Assembly (NCBI GenBank): GCA_035041965.1
Contig: JAPYMA010000858.1
Location: 310,001-374,000, forward strand
Length of the DNA stretch: 64,000 bases
Origin: Anisakis pegreffii
Lineage: Eukaryota; Nematoda; Chromadorea; Rhabditida; Anisakidae
Direction of reading: 5' to 3'
Of this stretch, positions 24,966 through 37,081 are shown in pieces. The translations under genes were made by a program, and so were the position numbers. The stretch's first letter is position 1. Each line of letters opens with the position of its first letter. The notes below the pieces were generated by a model, which was given only the letters and a program-made list of their open reading frames with translations, had not been told where the DNA came from and did no database searches.

Positions 24966-26426
24966 AATGATTGTCATGTTGTTAGTACTTTGTTACATAT
25001 TTACTTCTGATTATAAACATTCGTCATAATGACTTAATGAAGAGGAAAGCTTTTCTAGCAAAAGAGAGATACGACTGGAATTGTAATGTTGATTCCTGTT
25101 TTTTTTCGTCATTGCGCTCTTTCGTACACAAAATATGAGTTCAAAGATATTCGTGAGTCTGATGTAGATGCAGCATACGGGAGCTAATTTATGTTACATA
25201 TTCGTTACGTTAATTAATGATTGATTGTTACGTTATTGTATGTATAGTCTGTTGTGTTTTTTAATAGTTGATAAAATTGTTCGTCGAAACATTTTCTTGA
25301 CGTTCTTTACGTTTGAATTGTTTTTATGTTTATAAACATTCGTATAAATGTGGTTTATGCAATTGAAATGATACAATCAGATTGAAAAGGTCATAGAGGA
25401 TTAAAGTATTGGCTTTATGGTTGAACTAAGTTGAATTGCGAGGAGTAAATAGTTAAAAGTGTCATTTATTCATTCGTTCTACTTTCAACTTTAATCTGTT
25501 TGGCCATTTTGGCATGAAGTTGTTCTGGGAACGTTCCTAAACAGTTGTTTGTTGACTCGGGTATGATTGAGGCAAAGCGAATGAAGTTAAGAATACATGT
25601 AGATTTAGAAATGAAATGGGGTCGGATATGATTGTGGTGTGGTTTGGTGCGCATGCCGTGTATAACCAAATTGAAATTTGTTTATTGAACGACGCATTAG
25701 CACAATTGAGATAAAGAATATTAGTGGAAAATCGCTTTGATGGATAAATGATTATTTGAACAAACTCGATGATTACCTATTGAACAAAGTGGCAATTGAG
25801 ATCACACAATCAGATTGCGAAAGCCGTAATAGCGAGATGCGTTTCAGCCTCATTAAATAGTTATCGCATCGCGCTGAAGTTTATTCAAACACTGGATCAC
25901 TATTCGGTCATTGATCAACCAAGAAGTACGATGACTTATTGCTGACACGTTATCGAATGCAATAAGCTCATCGTTCAAAGCAGTTATTATTCTGCTGCAA
26001 TGAACTACGATATTCGATTGAAAGGAAAAGCTTCCTCGATGCACTTGTAACCATTTGAAGCAAGGATGAAGATCACTGCATAATGATAAAAATGATCGAC
26101 CAGGGAAATAAATACGGAATGCAAGAGATCAAAATAAAACAAGCGTACAGTAATACGGTAAGCACTCTGTGCCATCAAACAAATACGATCCATTCCTATC
26201 AGGTTGATCACTTATCTACATCGTCACTGTCATAGGATATTGAAACAAAAACGAATTCTCGAGTGTTCTTTGAACACTCGAGAATTCCTTTTGTTTCAAT
26301 CTTCTTAAAAAATCAACAATCATATTCCTTCCATGAATGGAAATAAGCGACACACCTATCTCAACAACAGCGCTAAAATTTCGAAAAATTAAACAAGTAT
26401 AATCCCCTTCCAAAATAATCCGAACA
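24966..26426. other. interval with no supported gene
   Basis: Very AT-rich between 24.97 and 25.45 kb. Minus-strand open frames at 25853-26413 give partly hydrophobic translations but no consistent splice model. It contains the long hairpin at 26239-26300. Confidence 0.4.
26239..26300. repeat. near-perfect 29-30 bp hairpin
   Basis: Left arm 26239-26268 and right arm 26272-26300 are complementary except for one mismatch and one bulge, with a three-base loop. The centre includes CGAATTCTCGAGTGTTC. Confidence 0.95.
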
Positions 26427-27719
26427 ATGAGTGCTATAAGAAGCTTCTTAATGCAAGAGGATCAATGGACATTGAGTTTCGAAATTCAGGGGATTCAGAT
26501 ACCCGATCATGATTCAATGAATAATATCAATCGAAATTGCATCATTTACATTAAAGGTACAAGCTCATATGAAGTAAGGAAACAAGTAAATGAATTAACG
26601 TCAGAAATGTAAATAATGTACATTAATGTACGTCTGGTTTCCCTTAACTGCTTTATGCTATTATTCTGCTATAATTGCACAACAAACATAAGCAAATTAG
26701 TGAAAAATGAAGAAGTTCAATCGCTTCGTTAAAAGTTCTCAAGAAAATATGGTTCAGAAATTGTAAAAATTACACAATACCTAATTAAATGATTAATTAT
26801 CAATTCTTTCATCATATGTAATTAAACGAAGCAAATGATGCAGATTCCGATAGTTTCCGTCTACCAAGAATAGTATTCCGAATATGTTCTATTCGATAGG
26901 CAGACTGCTTGTGATCAGCCCGAAATGTATAGGGAAATACACATTGCACAGTTTTGTCGTTATAGTGCATATTGTGTTGACGTGATTAAAAAATTGTCTT
27001 CTCAAGCAATATTGTTGATTTTTGAACCACCTTTGATGCGTATCGATGCCGACGAATCTGAAATGTTCTTGGGTTCATTGTCTTTGAACAGGTTCATTAC
27101 CGTTGATGAAAACATGAGTTGTGAGTTTCTCTAAGAGAGGGGTAGTCAACCAGAATGTTTTCTTTACTATTCGCTGAACTACACAAATTACGCGATTTAA
27201 GTGAATGTAATGAGATGTACAGCAACTGTTTTCACATCTCTTTTCAAAAAAAAAAACTGAATGTAAGTATCAAGTAGTTTTCATGGAAATAAAATCATTC
27301 GAATGCATTTCGAGGTGGCATTTTCAGCAAGATGAGAAGCACTGTTCAGGAATCATTCCCAAAGGAGTTGCATTTGCACTTTTGCATTCCAGTTGCAATT
27401 TATCACTCAGCACTGAGAATCGCATTGTATCGGTCAACAAATTCGGTTGTGCAAGGAATTGTTCACATTTCACCATACCTACTCGGCTCCATCATTGATG
27501 AGGTATTCAAAATATCCCAGCGTGGCATGAATCTCATGAGAGTATCCTAGCCAACTCAATGTTAAAATTTAATGGGTTTTCATGTTTACAAATGCGTGTT
27601 TGTATGTGAATGTGTTTATTCATTCACAGCAAAGAATAATAAAAGCACAGCTGGAAATGGCTCAGCTTATGACGAACGAACCACTTTTTTATGCAGAGAA
27701 ATTCGCTATTAAACAGTGA
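26427..27719 (+). CDS. four-exon gene, product not recognised
   Basis: Exons 26427-26573, 26919-27091, 27328-27502 and 27630-27719 join in phase 0, 2 and 0 into about 194 residues. The donors are GTAAGG, GTTCAT and GTATTC; the acceptors are GATCAG, TTTTCAG and TTCACAG. The protein starts MSAIRSFLMQEDQWTLSF, has CRYSAYCVDVIKKLSSQAIL and PKELHLHFCIPVAIYHSAL in the middle and ends in a helical, charged tail finishing EKFAIKQ. No signal peptide or clear transmembrane helix. Agreement of three junctions plus a natural stop make it a likely real small gene. No acceptor lies directly upstream of the ATG, so an earlier exon is possible. Its stop lies 45 bases from that of the convergent gene at 27765. 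Confidence 0.6.
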
Positions 27720-27764
27720 TTATAGAATTTTCTATTACTCAATTAAAGGCTTCTGATTATTTTT

Positions 27765-29106
27765 TCACAATCTGCTTTCAATGCGAGGAAAAATTTTCAA
27801 GAAGAAATTTTGTTTTGTTGAATGAACGGAAGCGAAGTTAGATGCCGTGAATGATGAGTGCGGTAATTTCAGAGAATTAATCCCAGATGGAGAACAGAAA
27901 AACTGAAGGATAGTGAAACGTGATGAAGAACCTGGTCTTGGTTGTGGTGGTTTTTTATCAAGAAGTATTTCACGAGCTTTGAGATTGAAACCTCGATGAG
28001 GTGCTGCTGGACTGATGCTGTTCACATTGTGGTGTCGTTTTTCGACTGTTTTCTTAAATTGATTGGTGATAAACAAGACTTTATTTATTGATTCGTTGAT
28101 TACATGCTTACAGCCCATTATATACATTCTCGATCAACATCAATAGAACAATTGTAAAATTTTTGTAATCCTTCTGCAGTTCTCAAATTATTTATTAAGT
28201 AATTTATTTTCTGAAACAATGAGAGCAACAATGAGAGCTGATATAATCGATGAAATTTTTTGATAAACTCTTTCCGTGCCATTTCCGAACCTTTAGCAGC
28301 TTCCACGTTTCTGAACGCTATCACAAAAAAAACATTTCTTGCATGCGATTCTCACATCTAATATGTGTGTGCGCGTGCTTATGAATAAAATCGCGCGTGA
28401 ACATAATCAAGTTGGTCTTCTTAAAATATGATTACATTCAGTTCGACAGCATCTTGAAGCGTTCGAGAAGCATATTACGAAGGATGAGCAGTATTTTCGA
28501 AGTACCTATTTCCAGTTCAGCACATAAACACTTAATGCCTTGTCTAGTATACAATCGAATCACTTGAGCATATCACTTTTTGTTTATTTCCTACCGCACA
28601 CTCACGACGGCATTAATATTTTATTCAATGGATCTTAATCCTCCATTTTGATGAAGCAAAGCCCTCTAAACCGAGCTCGTTTTAGCATGCAACGTATGTT
28701 TATATGTTGGCGATCACTACTACTAAGCATTTCAATTTTTTGCAAAAATTTCAACGCTATTTTTCGTCCGCAAATTCAATTTTTCTTCGAACATACACCT
28801 CTCTTAGACACATTCATTCCGATTAATTTCATTTTGAAGAAGTAGGCTTTTCAATCAGATTTTCTTTTACGTAATGAATATACGTGATACTTCTACGCAA
28901 TGAATATAATCAGTAAAGCAACAGATAATAGCGTCAATTTCGGTATGGAATCGCATAAATCCAAAAAAGACCCTACAGTACAGTTGAAATGCACTAACCT
29001 TTTCTGGCACAACATGAGATTCAAGTAAAATACCCCTCGCTTTCTGACTGAAACCACGATGCGACGAGCCCGTTGTTGTGTCGCTGGTGCAAGAGTTTTC
29101 AGTCAT
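27765..29106 (-). CDS. two-exon gene with duplicated HRGF-x2-KAR-x-ILL motif
   Basis: Minus-strand exons 29106-28999 and 28052-27765 join in phase 0 to give about 131 residues. The ATG follows TTTTTAG immediately, a probable trans-splice site; the donor is GTTAGT. Exon 1 contains SSHRGFSQKARGILLE; exon 2 contains APHRGFNLKAREILLD followed by a proline-rich linker and a Ser/Phe-rich tail. The two motifs match at most positions and lie in different exons, suggesting duplication of a short binding motif. No signal peptide or transmembrane helix; probably largely disordered. The intron contains another same-strand open stretch (28324-28118, beginning around RNVEAAKGSEMARKEF) that reads as coding but does not splice in phase with exon 1; it may be an alternative exon. 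Function unknown. Confidence 0.5.
28444..28528 (+). CDS. weak exon candidate
   Basis: After an ATTACATTCAG acceptor an open stretch reads RQHLEAFEKHITKDEQYFRS, with a GTACCT donor inside and a stop at 28528. It lies antisense within the intron of the minus-strand gene. Too short to be sure. Confidence 0.15.
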
Positions 29107-29112
29107 CTAAAA

Positions 29113-30017
29113 ACGTTTACACGAAAACAATTGAAGAATAAGAAGTGTTCAACAGCAAATACACGCATCTTAAGTGCAAGCAAACTGTTCGAATTTATTC
29201 CGAGAAGTCGATGCTAACCTTCAAATACATACTAAAGTCAGCGTTTCAACGCTAAAATTGAATGTATGGACTGTGATATAAAACAGTTCAATAACAACGC
29301 AACTCCACTTTCCAGATCACAGTTCGACAATTCAAAATGTTACGATGCAAAAGTTTATATTCATTCACAAGCTGATAAAGCAAATGAAGTGTTTAATACC
29401 CTGATTATTCACTGATTTTGCCGTACGAACAATTTATTCAGATGAGTTGTTATGCGAAAAACTTGTCATTATAAGAAAGGACATTATAATAAGAATGAAA
29501 GAGTGCTCGACTGGCATTTCTTAAGCAAGAAGCATCACGGATGAGAGGAGCATTGCGAATTATTCTAATTATTCAAAAAGCATCAGGAGCATTTCGAATT
29601 ATTGAACAGGGATGCAACAAAAAATTAGATTCCAACTCATAAAGAAGAGCGCATGCGAAACGCAATGACCAGTTGTCAATGAATGTGCTTTGAGAGTGTT
29701 TTGTTTCAGATTTGAGGGCGTTAGATTTGTGGATTCAGTTGTGTTTTGTTATGACAGCATCAATAAATTTATCAATGCTGTTACTCATGTCTGTCAACAT
29801 CATAATTCATTTCTGACTGAAATGTGCTCTTTTGATGGCTGATTTATTGGAGTATTTCTTCGAAAGATTCCTCTCCCAAGAGATATGATCTGACGTATGG
29901 CTGAAAAGTGTAGACGTATTGGCGATAACGCGATTATCAAATTTGGAAACAGTTTCTCAGTGCACTTCTGTGAACTTTCATCAGCTTCCTTTACAATTTA
30001 TCCAATAATGGTGTGAT
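29113..30017. other. non-coding interval
   Basis: AT-rich; no open frame reads as coding. Some of the right part may belong to the decayed transposon that ends near 30232. Confidence 0.4.
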
Positions 30018-30232
30018 TGGAACAGACTCGTTCTCAGTCCAGATCTATCTCTTTACGGACTATGGACGCCTTTATGATGCAAATACGACTGAAACGTTCA
30101 CATAAAAATATTTATGACAGCATCAAAACAGTGGAAACAATAAGTTTAATATAAACACAGTCTGGGTGGTTTATGAATGGTGAACGACCAGAAAGCCGAG
30201 ATGAAAATGGAGGATATATAGAAATCGTTTGA
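30018..30232 (+). pseudogene. probable decayed mariner/Tc1-like transposase 3' end
   Basis: Translated in shifting frames, the stretch gives WNRLVLSPDLSLYGLWTPL, then NIYDSIKTVETI, then NGERPESRDENGGYIEIV before a stop. The order of an SPDL...LW block, a spacer helix and a terminal NGGYIE block is that of DDE transposases of the IS630/Tc1/mariner superfamily. Several frame changes and internal stops show that it is inactive. No terminal inverted repeats were found. Confidence 0.4.
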
Positions 30233-31231
30233 GGGCTGAATAAACAGCCAGCATAATGATGATAATCAGATGAATACATCTTATAAGATGGGCAAAGAAG
30301 TGCTCGATGAAAGAAATTTGTGCATTATGCTTTCAGGGCATCGACAACGAATGAGTTGATGTGTTAATAATATCACTCTCATAAATCTTTCTTCCTTTTT
30401 GTGGAACACATCGAATTCAGTGTAAATAGTAAATGAATATTCCAGTGAGTTCTTTCTAATTTCAAGGACTCTTCTTTCCTCACACACCATGTCAGTTTCA
30501 ATTGAAAGAGTGCACCAGACAGCATGATGTTCTTTCGATATCCAATTTAAATCGTCATTCTCACTGCTTTTGAAGTGATAAAAGAGAGTGACAAAAAGTG
30601 CAAGTGAACACTGTCAAATTGACTCATGAAAAAGAACGTCTGACTGTATTAGGATAAAATTAATTCATCACGCAAATTAAATGAGATTTATTTAAGCAGT
30701 TTTATCACGCGCTGGAGAGTGTCGAGAACATCATCAACTGGTTATGTCAGCAGAACTGAGAATTTTTTTATTGTAGAATCTGCAGTTCCTTTAGTGCATT
30801 CCCTTCGTTGAAAATTTATGTGATTTAAAATATCAATGCTTTGATCTGATTCGAAATGTTTACCGAGTATTGATTTCAATTCATTCTTAAATCAGTGATG
30901 AGATTCGACTTACTTCAACAGCAGAAAAATTAGAAATCACTAACTGCAATACCTCACTATATGAAATTCAAAGAGCAGCTCATTTGGAATTCTTTTTACC
31001 GTCCATATCAAGGAATTCCAAAGCCAATTTTTAAGCGGTGGGTGGGTGAGAGCACAATTCAAATTCTTTATGAAACGTGCGTGATGAAGATAGATGTAAA
31101 TCAATCAAACATAATTACGTATTTGGCTTTAACAAGTTTGCGTACTAATAGTATATGCTTGTTGCATGGTTCTAGGGACTAAGTAAACAAGTGTATGAAA
31201 TGTTTGTAAGAGTATTTATGTAGAGCTGGAG

Positions 31232-31369
31232 ATGGCGCAGATTGTGTTCTCGATGCTTGCGGGCTCAAAACGATTATTTGCTCTTGAAATCATGCTGCTC
31301 CTTCTCATCGCCCTAATATTTCCGGCGTATCGCCATTTACTCACTCTGCGTTATTGCTGTTTGCTCTGA
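31232..31369 (+). CDS. small open frame with one predicted membrane helix
   Basis: ATG at 31232 opens a 45-codon frame starting MAQIVFSMLAGSKRL, followed by a hydrophobic stretch (MLLLLIALIFPAY) and a TGA at 31367-31369. It lies in a locally GC-richer patch. Hydrophobic small frames also arise by chance, so this is only a candidate micropeptide. Confidence 0.2.
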   Translation: MAQIVFSMLAGSKRLFALEIMLLLLIALIFPAYRHLLTLRYCCLL

Positions 31370-33212
31370 ATTACTGACGTATTATGTCTGCGACTGAACA
31401 TTCTTGCGCTCAGCATATCCAAAAAGAATGCTTTTGCAATCAGCACGATTAAAGCACTGATTGAAAGGCTTTTGTAGAAACGACTGAATTTCCCAAGTGA
31501 GAGTTGCGACTTCGTATTTGTATCATCAATTCGACGACAGAAACACCACAAGCCAGCTAATATGCTCCATTAAAGTCAGTCCTTAAAACATATTGAGCCT
31601 TTTAAAGTCAGTTCTCGAAACACGCTCTGTCCTTATAACATAAACCTTCGCACCATTGTAAGACGTTACGTATTTTACCCTGTTTTTCGAACTTAAAAAG
31701 TTCAATTGTTAATCGTCAATTGGTTCATCAACATCTTTTCAGTCATTTGGGAGGCATAATCAAAACACTACACGTTTAACATGATATCATGCCAACGGCC
31801 ATGCATCTATTCATCTTTTGGTGCACGCTTTGTTATGCACTTGTGTTTGAGTCAACTTCGATGGAACGAGATGGGTATTTGATTTCATGTTGAGGAAGCA
31901 CGGCATTGAGAAAGCTAGCTGACCTTATTGGCGTGCCACTGATTGAATTTACTGGTTCGCACTTCCTCGTGAGTCAGTGAATTCGGCATTGTGCTTCTAG
32001 CAGAAGCAGACTCAGTTTATCAGTACTTCTCTCACTGTCACTTGCATTCTCGTCTCTGATTCCGTTTTATCGTCATTTCAATTCATCACGCTACTGTCCC
32101 ACTCGAAACTTGGTCACTGAACCATTAATTGCTAAACGGCCAGTTTATAGCATCAATCTTATTTTGTTTATTCTCGCTTCACTGTATTCCTGAGCATACA
32201 TCGATGAGAGGATAAATGCACGACTGAATATAGTATAATAATAGTGAAATAAATAGGAAAAATATGCACTGAACATATGTGAAAAGCTTGTTAAAGTGAA
32301 GTGAAGGAGAAGCGCACGGTTTTCTTGGTAAACACTTCAGCCGGAAAGATGACGAGCTTAGATGCAGCGGCAGCACAATATGAATAAATAAATGATCATG
32401 AGGCAACAGATCCGTAAAATTTTCTGTAACCAACAATCATAATCGATGCTGTAAGTAAAGAGAAGCAGGTAAGAACTCGCATCAGCGACTGATCAATTCC
32501 AATGGATGCTTGACAGAATTCTGCGTAAACAATTGCGATCATTTGAATATTCATTGGAGACACTAATTATGAGCTATAGTAATAGTGGTCGTCAGATATG
32601 GGCAGTGTTGCGATGCGCACGATTAGCATCGTATTTTGCTATATAGTGATTGCGATGTGTTCATAAAAAAAACAACAAGGAACGCTCTATCGTTATGGAA
32701 GATTGATACATCACCCATAATCATGACATAAATGGTTTAAAAAAAACAAACTCACTGCTAACAGAAATGAAACAGCACATAATTACTGTGCCCGTTTAAA
32801 TCCTTGAAAAATGGTGAGTTCCGAATTCGATACTAATACCACATAAATAGATGACTGATTTAAGGAGAAACAGTAATGATAACGGCAATGAAAACACAAC
32901 ACCACTTAATATGTCAGTAATAGCGATCGCAAAATTGAGGATGATACTAACAATAAATCCTATCTCTCTAATTATCACCACTACTGATTATAACAAAGTA
33001 GTGACGGGGACATGCGTAAGAAGGTGCTGCTCATTGTGTGCTCATGAAATTTTCAGCCCGCATGCTGATTTGTGACAAGTTTGGTTTGAGCTGCTCAGGA
33101 CAAAAGCGGTCGCTTGCTGACTGTTCACGTTTGCAACCACGAGCCACTCACCGCACACGCGCACATTGCTCATCACTGATTATAAGCAGTCATGAAACGA
33201 ACGAAAATCATG

Positions 33213-33776
33213 AATTGAGAACCGAGAACAAATCTTCCGTTCTAATCAGAGAGAGAGAGAGATTCAACAACTGAAAGGGTTCGCTACGAAGAAAACGAAA
33301 GCGTAAGGATATTGATGATGTATGGAGAGTGAAGGCGGTGCGGTGCATCTCAGTATCCATTCACCAGACCCAATAAATGTCATCATCAACAATGAATAAT
33401 CTATTATTAAGCGTGGTTCAACACAACAATTTTTTCATAAATCTTGCAAATGCTTGAACTGCTCAAGAATATCCTCCTCGTTCATCTTAAACTATCGACC
33501 TTAGTTAAAAGCATACTCATTTATTGTGCTGTATTCTAGCGAAGCATAGTTCTAATGAGATTCAACTAGAGCACTTTCAGATGCCAACCCATAATTCGAA
33601 ATATATCAAAAACAGTTGCTCGGTTCAATTCATTGACCAATTGCAATTCATATTTATAGAAAACCAAGTTCGACCTTAAGAGTTTTGTTATGGAGCAATT
33701 TCGTGACAAGAGAACCGAGAACAAATGTTCCGTTCTGAAGAGAAAAGATTTAACAACTGAAAGAGTGTTTGCTAGA
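33213..33776 (+). repeat. diverged direct repeat, two copies 495 bases apart
   Basis: GAGAACCGAGAACAAAT begins both copies (about 33213 and 33708) and similarity continues through TTCCGTTCT and CAACTGAAAG for about 65 bases with small insertions. Confidence 0.8.
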
Positions 33777-36306
33777 AATTTCACAGTTAACTTCTCAAGA
33801 AGTATTCACGAAAAACTTCATTGCATTACATGAGGACTGCAAAATGTACATGCACATTCAACATTCAACAAACTCTTGCAAATCATGTTCAGAACCATTC
33901 GATACAAACTAGATGAAAACGCACATGTGTAACATATGAATAATCCACATTTATTTCATAACATTTTAAAGCATCCTCTCGTAGGCCCAATCCATCCTGT
34001 AAACAGTTCTTCACAAATACGGATATGATTAGCGAAGGTAAATAGCGATATCGTGATAAGTAGGTCAAAATTATTTGCTCGGTACTTTGACGAAAACAAT
34101 AATCCTTATTTATATGCATCCCTCTCGACCAATTTCCAACTTACAACCAAACACACTCTAATTGTTTGCTTCGACTTTAACACCATGAACGGAGCTATCG
34201 AGTGAATCACCCAACAACAACTATAAAAGTCCGTTCTGATTGCTCGAAACTCACATATCCATGCAGCATGTAGAAAATCGGTCTTGAAATACGAGGCACA
34301 CAAAACCGAGCAAAGGGTCCGACGAAAATGACCGCATAAGGAAATAGCCAAACGGTTCGCAGTAGAAAATTTATGACAACCGCCGAAGGACAAGAAAACG
34401 CCGCGAATCTATAAGCAAATAAGGATTTTTCACTAATCCTTATTTGTTTTACTCACTTGGCCAATCACCGATAACATCAAACGAGTTATAAGAAATGCAA
34501 CTGCAGTGTCACAGTATCGGAATGCTACTACGCATTCTATAGTCATTGACTGGTCGTTTTAAAAACTGTAATTCTCGCCTTTGAGATATCGAATCTCCAT
34601 GTAAATTGCATTTCTTTAATAATTGAAATCCAACTGTGTTAATTATTTATCATCTTGCAATTGAGCCAGTAAGGTTTTATTCAGACGACTGTAAATCTCT
34701 GTTGAATGCACCCAAGATCAATGGTCACTTCTGAAGTTTTATCTGGCACCGATGATTGCATGAACATAGGTTCACTCGTTCTCTAGCATATAGGTAAGGC
34801 GGAGCCGTTGTATGCAATGCAAACAGGGAGCAAATATATTCCAAACATATCTCACTTTCATTTCATGAACATATTTCTTTGAGGAAACTGAATTGTTGTG
34901 AGAAGTAACTCGAAAGTGTGAGGCAAATAAAATTTAATCAATTCGTACCAGTAGCACGCAGACTCTTCTTTTAATCTTATTACTTCGATTGAATTTATTG
35001 AATTTGCAAATTGTTTGAAGTGAGTAAGTAAAATGAATCGTAGTCATGTAACAAAGAATAAACTCTAAGAGAAGTTAGAGTAATTTAACTCATAAAAATA
35101 TTGAACGGTTCAAAAATTCAGTTGCAATGCGTCACAAAGACATGCAATATGAAAAAAAACAACGAATAAATGTGACTGGATACATCGCATCACTAATCTC
35201 TGCCTCTCAGGCAATGAATTTCATGCAGTCAAATGCAAAGTCAAAAAGATTTATGGATACTTTATTCGTGCGATGAACCACATCAAGATTGTTGAATGAT
35301 TTGTGCGTTTTGGGTTGATCCATTACGACATTGTGTCTGTGTTTGAATTTGCTTAGTTTCGTTTGTTTTTGATTAGTGGAAGAATAAAAATAGTGATTGA
35401 TGTCAATTCGAACTGATTCATGTTAGCGCTTATAGAGAGCAGGCCATCAAAATTGAAAAAATTTTGTTATTTGGGAGAACTTTTTCGATCGAAGAGTTGA
35501 AGCAAAGCCGTCATTTTCAACCGTCTATCATGTCGCGAAACTGAGAACTTTTTTCCTTTGAAACATTCTGACTTGAATGCTATGTCAGATTTGAATAAAT
35601 TTCTCCGTATATCCGTAATAATTCAAGGGCCTCATCCTAGAATTCAAAGATTAATCCATCTGAAGCATTTAATTTTCAGCAGCAACTTCATGCGAAAACT
35701 TCTCCAGAAACTGATGTGAACTAAAATTTATTCCAATTAAATACATCGTAATCTACTAAACAAACCTGAATCTTTCCACATCAACCGATTACCAGTCATG
35801 AATTATCGAAAAGCGCATTCGTTGTCTTTTTACAGTAAGCAGCTTTTCCAATTTCTGAATTTGAAAATTCAATAATAAGAATGTAGTTCAATAGTGCTAA
35901 TAACTATTCATGAATCAACCTATTAAAATTTCGTCTCCTAACTTCGTCGAGAGATGTTTGAGGTTTCTGTAAAGACATTGGAGAAATTGGTTTTTAATCA
36001 ATTCGGTAGTGGAAGTTGTTAGTGATCAGGTTTCATCAGAGTGGCCATCAGTGAACAACTGAATCACAGCCAAGCTATAGTGTTTAATTTTGAAAAATCC
36101 TAAAGGCCGACTATGAGACATCTCTCTAGAGCATTGTTCCGAAAATCATTAAAAGAAACAACTCTGACACTGAATGAACATCCTATTATCACTCTTTCAT
36201 TCTGTTGCGTCACAAAAAACGTTCACACTTTGTGTCGCCAATAAAGATTTATGCTCGGATGTGGGGTTCGACGTTCAGATGGGGTACGACGTCCCCATCG
36301 GGCACC

Positions 36307-36444
36307 TCAGTGGGGAGCGATTCCATATGTTCTACTTGTTGAGTCTTCGGTTGAGGTTCTCCTTCCGAATTCATCACTCTGCAACGGTTTCCTCTCGGCC
36401 AATCCACTCTTCAGCTTTTTCGATGGGGTCTCCTCCCCGGCCAT
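36307..36444 (-). CDS. small hydrophilic open frame in a GC-rich island
   Basis: On the minus strand ATG at 36444 opens 45 codons beginning MAGEETPSKKLKSGLAERK and ending GIAPH, stop at 36309-36307. The composition is charged and exon-like, and a GTAGAA donor lies inside, so it could be a first exon. The opposite strand is also open for 159 codons (36174-36653), a common artefact of GC-rich sequence. Which, if either, is real is undecided. Confidence 0.2.
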   Translation of the reverse strand: MAGEETPSKKLKSGLAERKPLQSDEFGRRTSTEDSTSRTYGIAPH

Positions 36445-37047
36445 TTAACCTCCCAACGTGGAGGATGAGCTATCCGATAACGATAAAACTTTTTATGACA
36501 AGCCTCTATGTGGCTAGAATTTTGAATCTAATTCTCACTTTGGATTCAGACTTAAGTTCGCTACTATTGCAAACATATGCAGTCTGTCCTCGCATATTCC
36601 AACCCTTCTATATCCAAACAGTCGAGCATGGAGAGATTGTGTCCAATAAGTGATTATGCTGAAAAGTTGCATCGATTCATTTGTAATCGATTCATGCAAC
36701 AAAGAAAAAAAAGCTTAACGCTGATTGTTCAAATCTTGCGAGAAGAAGAGAAGCATTTCATGGTATGCTCCATTCGTATTTCGTTGAATACGCTGTTTTT
36801 CCGACTGGCTCCGATTGCAGTGGGAGTTTACTCTTTTTTTAGCCGGCAGCAGTAGGAAAGTTATCGACTGATGATACTGCTAAGGCAGAAAAAGTTAGGT
36901 GATGAATTTGACAACAGAATATAAGTGAAAAAAGTTATGGCTCGATGAAATCTTCTGCAGTAATGATGTGAGCTTGCGTTATTTCATGCAGTCTCAAAAA
37001 AACGACAGCATGTCATTTCGGGGAAACAGCAAAAATATTCAATCGTA

Positions 37048-37081
37048 AGTTCAGTTCAAAGAAATGACTTTGAACTGAACT
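37048..37081. repeat. 14-bp perfect hairpin
   Basis: AGTTCAGTTCAAAG (37048-37061), six-base loop, then its exact complement (37068-37081). Confidence 0.95.

Noticed and set aside
33040..33274. Possible scavenger-receptor-like cysteine pattern (CSGQKRSLADC)
   Set aside because: Only a six-residue resemblance, no further conserved positions and no splice context.
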